Source: Chitinophaga pinensis
GTDB taxonomy: Bacteria > Bacteroidota > Bacteroidia > UKL13-3
Assembly (NCBI GenBank): GCA_945861965.1
Contig: CAMAWM010000005.1
Span: 28,362-92,361 of the forward strand
DNA: 64,000 nt
Reading direction: 5' to 3'
The position numbers and the translations under genes are program-made. The notes beneath the pieces are model-generated. The model was given only the letters and a program-made list of their open reading frames with translations. It made no database searches and was not told where the DNA came from. Positions 18,481 through 27,014 of this stretch are shown here, piece after piece (within the stretch, counting starts at the first letter, position 1; every line of letters starts with the position of its first letter).

Positions 18481-21400
18481 TTACTCCACCAGCAATTTAA
18501 ACACTTTCATTTCGTCAGCTATTTTTACATTTAAAAAGTAAACTCCTGATTTTAAATTTTCAATATCTACATTCAGCGTTTTTCTTCCAATGTTCGAGAA
18601 ATTTTTACTTAACACTTCTTGACCAAGTAAATTAATAAATTGAATTTCAATGTTTGAATTTGCAGCAAAATCAAAATCCAGCGTTACAATTTTATCAGCA
18701 GGATTTGGATAAATTCTTAGCCTTTCTAATTGAGATTCATTCAAACCTGTTCCCCAAGCCACGGTTACGTTCATTTGTTTTAATTGACCATTACATCCGT
18801 TTGGATTTGTTTCTCTAACAGTTACCAATCCATTTCCTTGTTTTATCCAAGATACATTTATTGAGTTTGTTCCAGCACCACTCTGAATATTTCCGTTAGA
18901 AATTATCCAATCAAATGTGGATCCAGCCGAATTATTTACAGAATAATTTTCAACATCGCCTTTTTTCACATTTACATTTCCACTTATTGCACTTGTTTGT
19001 GGCGATTGGTAAATTACAATATTAATTGTTGATGGTGTTGATGAACATCCACCTTTTGTAATAGTGGCTGAATAATTTCCTGCATTAGCATTTGTTAAAT
19101 TGTAAACAACCGGATTTTGTTTTGTTGCTCCAAAACCTGCAGGTCCACTCCACTCGTAAGATGCTCCATTTACAAAACTTGCAAACAGTTGCAAACTATC
19201 ACCCGTACATCCTTTACCTGCAGGATTGCTGCTAAGTGAAGGTGGCGATGGAAATGGGTTTATTACTACATCAGTACTTCCGGGTAACGATGCGCAATTT
19301 GAAGAAACTACAATAACATCATAAGTTCCAGAAATTGCCGAAGTTGCATTTACCAAAACTGGATTTTGTTGTGATGAGGTAAACCCACTAGGTCCGCTCC
19401 AACTATAAACAACATTTGGAATGGTTGTAGCAGAAAGCGAAATATTTTCTCCAACACATTTAGGTCCATTATTTCCAGCTGTAGGTGTTTGTGGCAATGC
19501 ATTAATTAATACATTTACATTCGATAAAACCGATGAACATCCGTTAACAATTGCATTCACAAAATAGGTCCCGATTGCTTTAGTTGATACACTACTAATT
19601 AATGGATTTTGAGCAATTGAAGTAAATGCATCTGGGCCTGACCAATTATAAGTTGCTCCTGAAACTGAAGATGCATACAGAAATAAATTTCCTCCTGCAC
19701 AAATTGGCGCGTTGCTTGTCGCCACTGGCGAAGCGGGAATTGCCTTAATTGTAACGCTGTTGCTGCTAATATTTGAAGTGCAACCCGAATCAGTTACTGT
19801 TAAATAATACACACCAGCATTGATCGAGCTTACATTATTAATCACAGGATTACTATTAGTTGAAGCAAAATTATTTGGTCCACTCCAAGTAAAAAATTTA
19901 TTGGGCCCAGTTGTGTTTGAAGTTGCATTGAACCTTAATGTATCTCCTGCACAAATTGGTGCGTTGCTGCTTGGTATTGGTTGAGACGGAACTGCATGAA
20001 CAATTGCAATTGTAGATGCTGATGGTGAATTACCACAACCCGACACATTAACAAATACTGAATATTGGCCTTTTTTACTATTGTTCATTCCAGTTACAGA
20101 TGGATTCTGAAGAGTTGATGTAAAAGCATTTGGACCAGACCAACTATACGTTGCACCCGTTATGGTTGAAGCAGTTAAATTCAATGTTTGACCTTCGCAC
20201 AATGGACTGTTATTTCCAACAATAGGTGCAGCAGGCAACGAATTTATTACAACATTTACGGTAACAATGGATGAAGTACCGCAAGCAGAAGTTGTTGCAG
20301 TTACACTATAGATTCCAGCTTTGCTCGATGTTACATTAGTAATATACGGATTTTGTTGTGTTGATGAAAAACTGTCTGGTCCTATCCATGCATAAGTAGC
20401 ATTTGGAATAGTAGAAGCAGTTAGGAATAAATTTTGACCCGGACAAAGCGGTGCATTGCTCGAAGCAATTGGTGCTGGAGTAGAAGATGTAATTACAAGC
20501 GTTGTTGTAGCTGCTGGTGATGAGCAACCGTTTGTAGTTGCAATTACGCTGTATGTTCCGGCATCGGATAATGTTAATGAAGAACGAGTTGGATTTTGGG
20601 AACTTGAGCTAAAATTATTTGGTCCACTCCACAAATAAGTAGCACCTGAAATAATTGTAGCTGTCAAACTAAGCGTTTGACCAATACACAAAGGCCCATT
20701 ATTTCCTGCAATTGGAGCGCTTGGCATATTATTAATAATAACGGTTGTATTGCCTGATTGAGAGGTGCAACCGTTTTTAGTAATTTTTGCAGAATATGTT
20801 CCAGAAAATGAATTTAATACTGATGCTCGTGTTGGGTTTTGTTGAGTTGATGTAAAATTATTTGGACCTATCCAGCTATATGTTGCCCCTGAAAGAGTCG
20901 AAGAATTTAAATTCAAATTATCTCCAACACATAAAGGAGAATTACTTGAAACTGTTGGTGTAGTTGGTGTAACATTTACTGCCGAAAATGTTGTGTATGG
21001 TCCAAGAGTTCCACATCCTGCAAGCGTAACTGTTACACTATAAAGACCAGAATCGGCTGTTGTAACATTAGTCCTAACTGGATTTTGAAAACTTGAAATA
21101 AAGCTATTTGGACCAGTCCAAGCATAAATTGCACCCGAAACTCCAGTAGCAAATAAATTCATAGTCTCGCCAACACACAATGGCCCATTGCTGCTTGCAA
21201 GCAAGGTGCTAATTATATTTACATACGTTTGGGATACCGCTGAAGAGCATTGCCCTAAAACAGTTCGAACAGAATAATTTCCTATCATCGAAACATTCAC
21301 ATTGTTTATTATAGGATTTTGTTGTGTTGATGTAAATCCATTTGGCCCTGTCCAATAATATGTTGCTCCTTGAACTGTGTCTGCTCGAAGACGTAAGGTT

Positions 21401-22440
21401 GCTCCTAAACATAAAGGTCCATTGTTATATGCAGTTGTTTGCATTGGAGTAACACCTAAGATGATTGATCTTTCATCTACACATCCTCTTGTCCAACCAT
21501 ATAAAGTATCTTTTAGCGTAACTTTATAAGGCAAATTTAAATTATAATTATGTTGGCCATTTACTGCATAATAAGTTCCTGATGTATCGCCATAATCCCA
21601 AATACAACTGAATTGCGATAAATTTTGAAATGCCCAATAGCTATAAAATCGATTAAATAAAACGGGCGATGAAGTATTGGCAAATGTTATACTGTTGCCA
21701 CCTCCCGCATTGCATAAAGTTGAAGGTGTAAAATTAGAAGTAAGTGAATAGCTAGTATAAGGTTGAATGATAAAATCAGCATTAAATACAACACCAGCAA
21801 TATTTACATTGTATCCTCTAACAAATGTTGTCCCAATTTTTACTGAACTTAACCACTCGCTTCTACCGTTTGGTGGCGTAGCAGTCCAACTATTTGCTAC
21901 AACTGCAACATTGGTTGAACTTGATGTTTCAATTGTTAAAACATACGGATTTGATGTAGTAACTGCAGTAGAAAAATTTATTCGTTTTTTTAATACCGAA
22001 AGCAATCCACCACCAAAAGTTGAATCTACCGGAATAGTAACTGACGCCAAGGGTGTACCTGTAGGCAATGAATCAAAGGTTGAGTTATACATTCGACAAG
22101 TTAATGTAACTACGGCACTTGTTCCTGTACTCATCCACGCATAAAAATCAAATCCAGAAACAGTTATTGATTGGGGTGAAGGAAACCATTGCGCAAATAT
22201 ATTTCCGCTTGTTGTATTGTTCATAGTTAGCGCTTGAAACAGAGTTGTTTTATAAAACACGTAAGCCATCGTATCAGTACCGCAAGTGCTAGTTTTACCT
22301 AATCCATTGCTGTTGCTAAATGTCAAAGTTCGCGAAGGAGTATTATTAATAATAGTTGCGGTATTTGATTGAATGGTTTGAGCATTTATCAATCCTGTAA
22401 AAAGTAAAAAATACACTAAAAAGAAGTATTGACTTTTCAT
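18481..22440 (-). CDS. Secreted protein with ten Ig-like repeats and T9SS type A sorting domain
   Basis: A 1319-residue exported protein. The start is the ATG at 22440 (MKSQYFFLVYFLLFTGLINAQ, a signal peptide); an upstream in-frame ATG at 22464 sits inside the promoter. Residues 25-330 are a unique N-terminal region containing a PKD-like CIWDYGDTSG. Ten repeats of about 80-90 residues follow (roughly residues 339-1145), each with PLCxGxxLxLxA, a central YxWxGPxxFxSxxQNP and a closing GxYSV. Next comes one SprB/PKD-like domain (GSTFDWIISNGNIQSG) and the C-terminal type A T9SS domain (RIYPNPADKIVTLDF ... SGVYFLNVKI). The repeat pattern is typical of cell-surface adhesins; the ligand is unknown. 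Promoter at 22462-22493. Confidence 0.92.
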   Translation of the reverse strand: MKSQYFFLVYFLLFTGLINAQTIQSNTATIINNTPSRTLTFSNSNGLGKTSTCGTDTMAYVFYKTTLFQALTMNNTTSGNIFAQWFPSPQSITVSGFDFYAWMSTGTSAVVTLTCRMYNSTFDSLPTGTPLASVTIPVDSTFGGGLLSVLKKRINFSTAVTTSNPYVLTIETSSSTNVAVVANSWTATPPNGRSEWLSSVKIGTTFVRGYNVNIAGVVFNADFIIQPYTSYSLTSNFTPSTLCNAGGGNSITFANTSSPVLFNRFYSYWAFQNLSQFSCIWDYGDTSGTYYAVNGQHNYNLNLPYKVTLKDTLYGWTRGCVDERSIILGVTPMQTTAYNNGPLCLGATLRLRADTVQGATYYWTGPNGFTSTQQNPIINNVNVSMIGNYSVRTVLGQCSSAVSQTYVNIISTLLASSNGPLCVGETMNLFATGVSGAIYAWTGPNSFISSFQNPVRTNVTTADSGLYSVTVTLAGCGTLGPYTTFSAVNVTPTTPTVSSNSPLCVGDNLNLNSSTLSGATYSWIGPNNFTSTQQNPTRASVLNSFSGTYSAKITKNGCTSQSGNTTVIINNMPSAPIAGNNGPLCIGQTLSLTATIISGATYLWSGPNNFSSSSQNPTRSSLTLSDAGTYSVIATTNGCSSPAATTTLVITSSTPAPIASSNAPLCPGQNLFLTASTIPNATYAWIGPDSFSSTQQNPYITNVTSSKAGIYSVTATTSACGTSSIVTVNVVINSLPAAPIVGNNSPLCEGQTLNLTASTITGATYSWSGPNAFTSTLQNPSVTGMNNSKKGQYSVFVNVSGCGNSPSASTIAIVHAVPSQPIPSSNAPICAGDTLRFNATSNTTGPNKFFTWSGPNNFASTNSNPVINNVSSINAGVYYLTVTDSGCTSNISSNSVTIKAIPASPVATSNAPICAGGNLFLYASSVSGATYNWSGPDAFTSIAQNPLISSVSTKAIGTYFVNAIVNGCSSVLSNVNVLINALPQTPTAGNNGPKCVGENISLSATTIPNVVYSWSGPSGFTSSQQNPVLVNATSAISGTYDVIVVSSNCASLPGSTDVVINPFPSPPSLSSNPAGKGCTGDSLQLFASFVNGASYEWSGPAGFGATKQNPVVYNLTNANAGNYSATITKGGCSSTPSTINIVIYQSPQTSAISGNVNVKKGDVENYSVNNSAGSTFDWIISNGNIQSGAGTNSINVSWIKQGNGLVTVRETNPNGCNGQLKQMNVTVAWGTGLNESQLERLRIYPNPADKIVTLDFDFAANSNIEIQFINLLGQEVLSKNFSNIGRKTLNVDIENLKSGVYFLNVKIADEMKVFKLLVE

Positions 22441-22461
22441 GATGTTTAAGAATTTATAAAT

Positions 22462-22493
22462 CAAATGTAGACGATTATTTTTCTAAATCACAA
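22462..22493 (-). promoter_or_regulatory. Promoter of the Ig-repeat T9SS protein gene (TTG-N21-TACATTTG)
   Basis: On the minus strand TTG (22493-22491) is followed after 21 bases by TACATTTG (22469-22462), and the ATG follows 21 bases later. It shares the -7 octamer and the downstream TTAAACATCAT with the promoter at 12822-12850, which also drives a T9SS type A cargo gene. Confidence 0.72.
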
Positions 22494-22553
22494 GCAATGA
22501 AAAAAATTTACACGCTATTTTCAATAAAACTATATTCGCATTCTTAGTTATAC

Positions 22554-24041
22554 ATGAAAAAAATTCTTGTTGCCAATCGTGGCGAAATAGCATTGCGCGT
22601 AATGCGAACAGCCAAAGAAATGGAAATAAAAACCGTAGCTGTTTTTAGTGATGTTGATCGAAATGCATTGCATGTGCGATATGCTGACGAAGCAGTTTGT
22701 ATAGGCGCTGCTCCTAGCAATCAAAGTTATTTATTAGGCGATAAAATTATTGAAGTTGCCAAAAAACTAAATGCAGATGCCATTCATCCAGGTTACGGAT
22801 TTTTAAGCGAGAATGCGCAGTTTGCAAGAAAAGTAAAAGAAGCTGGAATTGTTTTTATAGGCCCAAGTGCTGAAAGCATGGAATTGATGGGAGGAAAAAT
22901 TTCAGCAAAGCAAGCCGTAGCAAAATTTAATGTGCCGATGGTTCCAGGTACAGATACTGCAATCGAAAAAATTGAAGAAGCAAAAAAAATTGCAAAAAAA
23001 ATTGGTTATCCTGTTTTGCTTAAAGCAAGTGCAGGTGGAGGCGGAAAAGGTATGCGTATAGTTGAACACGAATCAGAATTTGAAATGCAACTTGAATTAG
23101 CACAGTCTGAAGCAAAATCTGCATTTGGTGACGATTCGGTTTTTATCGAAAAATATGTTGCCTCGCCAAGACATATTGAATTTCAAATATTGGGCGATAT
23201 GCATGGAAATATTGTTCACCTTTTTGAGCGCGAATGTTCAATTCAACGGAGGCATCAAAAGTTGGTTGAAGAAGCACCAAGCAGTTGTTTGACTGAAGAA
23301 GTAAGAAAAAAAATGGGCGATGCGGCTGTAAATGTTGCCAAAGCTTGTAATTATATTGGTGCTGGAACAGTAGAATTTTTGGTGGATGAAAAGCTGGATT
23401 TTTATTTCTTAGAAATGAATACTCGACTGCAAGTAGAACATCCGGTAACAGAACAAATTGTCGGAATGGATTTGGTAAAAGAGCAAATTAGAATTGCATG
23501 CGGGGAAAAATTAGGGTATTCTCAATCTGATTTAAAAATAAGCGGACACGCTATTGAACTGCGTGTTTGTGCTGAGGATCCAGCAAATAATTTTTTGCCC
23601 GATATTGGCAAACTGCTTACCTACAAAACACCAAAAGGATTAGGCGTTAGAGTAGATGATAGTTTTGAAACTGGAATGGAAATTCCTATCCATTACGATC
23701 CAATGATTGCAAAACTAATATGCTTTGGTTCGAATAGAGAAGAGGCGATTAATAGAATGTTGCGCGCTATTGAAGATTACACAATTTCAGGAATTGAAAC
23801 GACATTGCCTTTCGGAAAATTTGTGATGCAACACGAAGCTTTTTTATCTGGAAATTTCAATACAAAATTTATTGAAAAATATTTTAATCCTGAGCTTTTA
23901 AAAGTAAATTCTGAGCTAGAAAAAATAGCTTCTTTTGTTGCCGGAAATATATTTTATAAAAAAGAAAACACATCCAATACGAATCCAACAAAGCAAGAAA
24001 AAAGTAATTGGGGAAAAAACAGAAAAGTAATTGAGAATTAA
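22554..24041 (+). CDS. accC: Acetyl/propionyl-CoA carboxylase, biotin carboxylase subunit
   Basis: ATP-grasp enzyme that carboxylates the biotin of a carrier protein, for malonyl-CoA or methylmalonyl-CoA formation. Domains in order: N-terminal preATP-grasp (MKKILVANRGEIALRVMRTA, residues 1-115), ATP-grasp with the glycine-rich KASAGGGGKGMR loop (about residue 159) and EMNTRLQVEHPVTE (about 285), and the C-terminal domain (GHAIELRVCAEDP, MLRAIEDY). At 495 residues it is about 45 longer than E. coli AccC; the polar C-terminal tail after FYKKENTSN is the difference. No biotin carrier or carboxyltransferase gene lies next to it, so whether acetyl- or propionyl-CoA is the partner cannot be said. 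TATATTCG at 22531-22538 is a likely -7 box. Confidence 0.93.
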   Translation: MKKILVANRGEIALRVMRTAKEMEIKTVAVFSDVDRNALHVRYADEAVCIGAAPSNQSYLLGDKIIEVAKKLNADAIHPGYGFLSENAQFARKVKEAGIVFIGPSAESMELMGGKISAKQAVAKFNVPMVPGTDTAIEKIEEAKKIAKKIGYPVLLKASAGGGGKGMRIVEHESEFEMQLELAQSEAKSAFGDDSVFIEKYVASPRHIEFQILGDMHGNIVHLFERECSIQRRHQKLVEEAPSSCLTEEVRKKMGDAAVNVAKACNYIGAGTVEFLVDEKLDFYFLEMNTRLQVEHPVTEQIVGMDLVKEQIRIACGEKLGYSQSDLKISGHAIELRVCAEDPANNFLPDIGKLLTYKTPKGLGVRVDDSFETGMEIPIHYDPMIAKLICFGSNREEAINRMLRAIEDYTISGIETTLPFGKFVMQHEAFLSGNFNTKFIEKYFNPELLKVNSELEKIASFVAGNIFYKKENTSNTNPTKQEKSNWGKNRKVIEN

Positions 24042-24057
24042 AGCTCCAATAAATTTA

Positions 24058-25110
24058 TTATTCAATTTCTGCTTTTAAAGTAAAGCCAAATGTAGTTCCT
24101 TTTCCGATTGCACTTCTAACATTTATTGTTTGCTTATGTGCTTCTATAATATGTTTTGCAATCGACAATCCTAAACCAGTACTTCCAACCTCATCAATAT
24201 CGCGAGCTCTGCTTTTGTCAATGCGATAAAATCTTTCAAATATTCGATGAATATCTTCCTGCTCAATTCCTTTTCCATCGTCAGCAATTTCTATTAAAAT
24301 ATTTTCGTCCATGTCGTAATACGAAGCAACCGTTTCACCATTTTCTTTTCCGTATTTTATGGCATTACTAACCAAATTTATTAGAACAGTTCTAACTTTA
24401 AATTTATCGGCCATTACGTAAAATGGCTTGTTGCAACCTTCTTTAATAAGCAATAAAATATTTTTATCTTTTGATTTATGTTCAAATTGTTCGAACACAT
24501 CTTTTACTAAATTATTGATATCAAATCTCTCCAATTCCATTTGCAATTCACCCGCTTCTAATTTCGAAATTTCTAAAAGATCAGCTACCAAATCACTAAG
24601 TCTATCAGCGCTTTTGGCTGCATTCATTAAAAATTTTTTATTTACTAATGGATCATCAATTGCACCATCAATTAGCGTATGTATATATCCCTGAATACTG
24701 AAAATTGGCGTTTTTAATTCATGCGAAACATTGCCCAAAAATTCTTTTCTGAAATCCGCCAAATTTTTTAAATGTTCAATTTCTATTTTTTTATCTCGTG
24801 CCCAACTAACCACTTCTTTACTCATTTCAAAAATTGGGTCTTTTTCCCAACTAAAATTTTCGATGACTGCATCGTATTTCTGTGTTTTCAAACTATGAAT
24901 AGTTTTATAAATAAGTTTGATTTTTCGATAAATAAAAAATTCAAGCGTATAAAAAAACAGAAAAAAAGACAAGCCAAAAGTTAGCGTAAAAACTCCAATC
25001 ACACTTACCCAATTGTAATCAGAAATAAAAAGCATTGCAAACCCAACAGCAAAAGAAAGTATGCTTGAAACAAACATTGCTATATGAATGGGCTTAGGAT
25101 TTCTTATCAT
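24058..25110 (-). CDS. phoR: PhoR-like sensor histidine kinase
   Basis: Membrane histidine kinase of 350 residues that phosphorylates the response regulator encoded just upstream. Two transmembrane helices lie at residues 10-30 and 37-57 with almost no periplasmic domain between them. A short linker then leads to HisKA with the phospho-acceptor histidine in FLGNVSHELKTPIFSIQGYI (about residue 135) and the HATPase_c domain with N-box LVNLVSNAIKYG, G1 IEIADDGKGI, F-box IFERFYRID and G2 GSTGLGLSIAKHI. The gene overlaps the regulator stop by four bases (ATGA), so the two are translationally coupled. The minimal periplasmic part is like PhoR, which senses phosphate status through the Pst/PhoU complex rather than a ligand domain. 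The specific phosphate role is inferred mainly from the operator at 25819-25884. Confidence 0.85.
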   Translation of the reverse strand: MIRNPKPIHIAMFVSSILSFAVGFAMLFISDYNWVSVIGVFTLTFGLSFFLFFYTLEFFIYRKIKLIYKTIHSLKTQKYDAVIENFSWEKDPIFEMSKEVVSWARDKKIEIEHLKNLADFRKEFLGNVSHELKTPIFSIQGYIHTLIDGAIDDPLVNKKFLMNAAKSADRLSDLVADLLEISKLEAGELQMELERFDINNLVKDVFEQFEHKSKDKNILLLIKEGCNKPFYVMADKFKVRTVLINLVSNAIKYGKENGETVASYYDMDENILIEIADDGKGIEQEDIHRIFERFYRIDKSRARDIDEVGSTGLGLSIAKHIIEAHKQTINVRSAIGKGTTFGFTLKAEIE

Positions 25111-25790
25111 ATTTCAAATTTATATCCAACACCTTTAACGGTTCCAATGTGAATGTCGCCAAGCTTTTCACGGATTTTTCGAATGTGAACATCAATGGTT
25201 CTATCTCCAACAATTACATCATCGCCCCAAACTTTTTCTAAAATATATTCTCGTGTAAAAACTTTTCCAGGTTTGCTTGCAAGTAAATAAAGCAATTCAA
25301 ATTCTTTTCGTGGAAATTGAATTTTTGTGTCATTCCTATACACCAAAAAACTTTCACGATCAATAACAATTGCACCTAATGAAATCTTGGACTCTTGTTC
25401 AATTTGTTTGTCTTTTCTTCTTAAAATAGCTTTGATACGAGAAAGCAACAATTTGGGTTTTATTGGTTTTGAAATATAATCGTCAGCACCAGCATCAAAA
25501 CCTGCAATCTCACTATACTCCTCAGATCTTGCCGTTAAAAACACTACGAATATTTTCTTCAAAAAATCATCTGATTTAATTTTCCTACATGCTTCGATGC
25601 CATCCATTTTGGGCATCATCACATCCATTAATATCAAATCCGGTTTTGTTTTTTTTGCAATCTCAATTGCTTCGGCTCCATTATTTGCAAGCAAAACCTC
25701 ATACCCTTCTTTTCGAAGATTGTATTCAATAAATTCTTGGATGTCCTTTTCGTCATCAACAACCAAGATTTTTAAATTTTTATTTTCCAT
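25107..25790 (-). CDS. phoB: PhoB-like response regulator (OmpR family)
   Basis: Two-domain transcription factor of 227 residues. The start is the ATG giving MENKNLKILVVDDEKD, since the receiver domain begins there; an upstream in-frame ATG at 25811 would add seven residues. The receiver domain has the acidic pair DDE, phospho-acceptor Asp in LILMDVMMPKMDG (about residue 54), Thr in FLTARSEE and Lys in ISKPIKPK. The C-terminal winged helix (residues 130-227) has FPRKEFELLYLLASKPGKVF, the recognition helix region VGDRTIDVHIRKIREKLG and VKGVGYKFE. Co-transcribed with the kinase. Upstream, six phased 11-bp repeats (25819-25884) form what looks like its own binding site, so autoregulation is likely. 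Confidence 0.88.
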   Translation of the reverse strand: MENKNLKILVVDDEKDIQEFIEYNLRKEGYEVLLANNGAEAIEIAKKTKPDLILMDVMMPKMDGIEACRKIKSDDFLKKIFVVFLTARSEEYSEIAGFDAGADDYISKPIKPKLLLSRIKAILRRKDKQIEQESKISLGAIVIDRESFLVYRNDTKIQFPRKEFELLYLLASKPGKVFTREYILEKVWGDDVIVGDRTIDVHIRKIREKLGDIHIGTVKGVGYKFEI

Positions 25791-25818
25791 GCTGCAAATC
25801 TCAACTAACAATTCCTTA

Positions 25819-25884
25819 ACTATCTCAAGGCAATATTAAGTAAAGGTTAGGAAATTGTTAAGTGGCAATTCAGTTCTACTTAAG
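25819..25884 (-). promoter_or_regulatory. Pho-box-like operator: six consecutive 11-bp direct repeats
   Basis: Read on the minus strand from 25884, six 11-mers follow one another without gaps: CTTAAGTAGAA, CTGAATTGCCA, CTTAACAATTT, CCTAACCTTTA, CTTAATATTGC, CTTGAGATAGT. Each opens with CTTAA or a one- or two-base variant and then is A/T-rich. PhoB-type regulators bind 11-bp direct repeats, and the published cyanobacterial Pho box (PyTTAAPyPyT/A units with 3-bp spacers) has the same core and period. The array ends 28 bases before the regulator's ATG at 25790 and its far end overlaps the stop codon of the TlpA-like gene. TAATATTG inside the array (25838-25831) may be a weak -7 box. Confidence 0.65.
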
Positions 25885-26994
25885 AAATACCTCAGCAAGC
25901 TTTGATTCCAATTCATTGCCACGAATATTTAAGGCTATAATTTTTCCTTCTCTATCAATCAAAACTGTGTGTGGAATTGATTCGAAATTATATGTTTTTA
26001 CTAAAGGTGAATTCCATTCCATTAAATCACTCACATGATTCCAAAGCAGTTTGTCATCGTTAATTGCTTTAATCCAATTCTCTCTGTTTTTATCCAAGCT
26101 CACACCAAAAACATCAAATCCTTTGTCTTTATATTTTTGATAAAGTTTTACCACATTTGGATTTTCTTTTCGGCAAGGAGCACACCAACTTGCCCAAAAA
26201 TCAACCAACACAATTTTTCCTCTAAGCGATGAAAGCGCTATTTCTTTTCCAAATGGATCGTGCAGTTTTATTTCTGGAGCAAATGCACCAATGGCTGATC
26301 GAGACATTTCAATTACTCGCGTATGTAATTCAATTGCATATTTGGATGACGAAAATTGACTGAAAAGTTTTGCATCTACGGCTTTGCAATAATTATAATC
26401 TGCAAGTTCAAGAAAAAAACTACTGATAAAATAAGGCACAATTGAATTGAAACCTAAAGCGGTTTCTTTCATTTTGTTATTGAATTTATTTGCAAGACTA
26501 TCTCGTTCAGGAATAAATTTATCTTGTTGAATTCCAATCGGAATATTGTCGCCAAATATTTTTTCGTACTTTGATTGCATCGCTATTGCTTCATTATTTG
26601 CTTCAACCATAATGGCATGCAAAATCTTTAATTCGCTGTTTTCGATACCGCCATTTATACTATACGAATCTGGATTTTTGGTGTCTATCTCAATGACAAT
26701 TTTAGTTGCTGTATCAAGCAATAACGGAATATCAACACCTGATAAGCGAATGGTACAAAATGTTTTTTTTGTTACCAATCCTGTTAGCTCAAATGAGCCG
26801 TCATCTAAAATTATGGATGAGTCAATTAGAATAAGTCCACTTTGTGCAATCTCTTGCACATTAATACTTCCTTTTGCATTCTTTATATGTCCAGAAATAT
26901 TAAACTCTTGTGATTGCTCATCTGTTGTTTCATTTAAATTATCGTTTGAGCAAGCCGAAAAAAATAAAGCAAGAAGTATTATATAAATTTTCAT
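25876..26994 (-). CDS. TlpA-type thiol-disulfide oxidoreductase lipoprotein with DUF4369
   Basis: A 372-residue periplasmic lipoprotein. The signal MKIYIILLALFFSAC ends in a lipobox with Cys15. Residues about 25-130 match the DUF4369 type (FNISGHIKNAKGSINV ... ILIDSSIILDDGSFELTG), a beta-rich domain that commonly precedes thioredoxins in Bacteroidota. A helical linker follows, then an AhpC/TSA-thioredoxin domain from about residue 235 with LVDFWASWCAPCRKENP (CxxC active site) and the cis-proline loop ESIPHTVLID. It would reduce or exchange disulfides of exported proteins; the partner is unknown. It lies upstream of the phoB-like gene on the same strand, 85 bases apart, with the operator in between. 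Confidence 0.9.
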   Translation of the reverse strand: MKIYIILLALFFSACSNDNLNETTDEQSQEFNISGHIKNAKGSINVQEIAQSGLILIDSSIILDDGSFELTGLVTKKTFCTIRLSGVDIPLLLDTATKIVIEIDTKNPDSYSINGGIENSELKILHAIMVEANNEAIAMQSKYEKIFGDNIPIGIQQDKFIPERDSLANKFNNKMKETALGFNSIVPYFISSFFLELADYNYCKAVDAKLFSQFSSSKYAIELHTRVIEMSRSAIGAFAPEIKLHDPFGKEIALSSLRGKIVLVDFWASWCAPCRKENPNVVKLYQKYKDKGFDVFGVSLDKNRENWIKAINDDKLLWNHVSDLMEWNSPLVKTYNFESIPHTVLIDREGKIIALNIRGNELESKLAEVFLK

Positions 26995-27014
26995 TTGTTT
27001 AATTTGTTTCCATT

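Noticed and set aside
21767..22144. A 125-codon plus-strand open frame
   Set aside because: Antisense to the N-terminal region of the Ig-repeat protein gene, with no promoter or family features.
18481..22440. Regularly spaced repeats that might look like an array of tandem DNA repeats
   Set aside because: They are Ig-like protein repeats with diverged DNA, fully explained by the coding frame; there are no spacer/repeat units of CRISPR type.
26546..26986. A 146-codon plus-strand open frame
   Set aside because: It is the antisense shadow of the TlpA-type lipoprotein gene; AT-rich coding DNA leaves such frames open and the product has no recognisable features.
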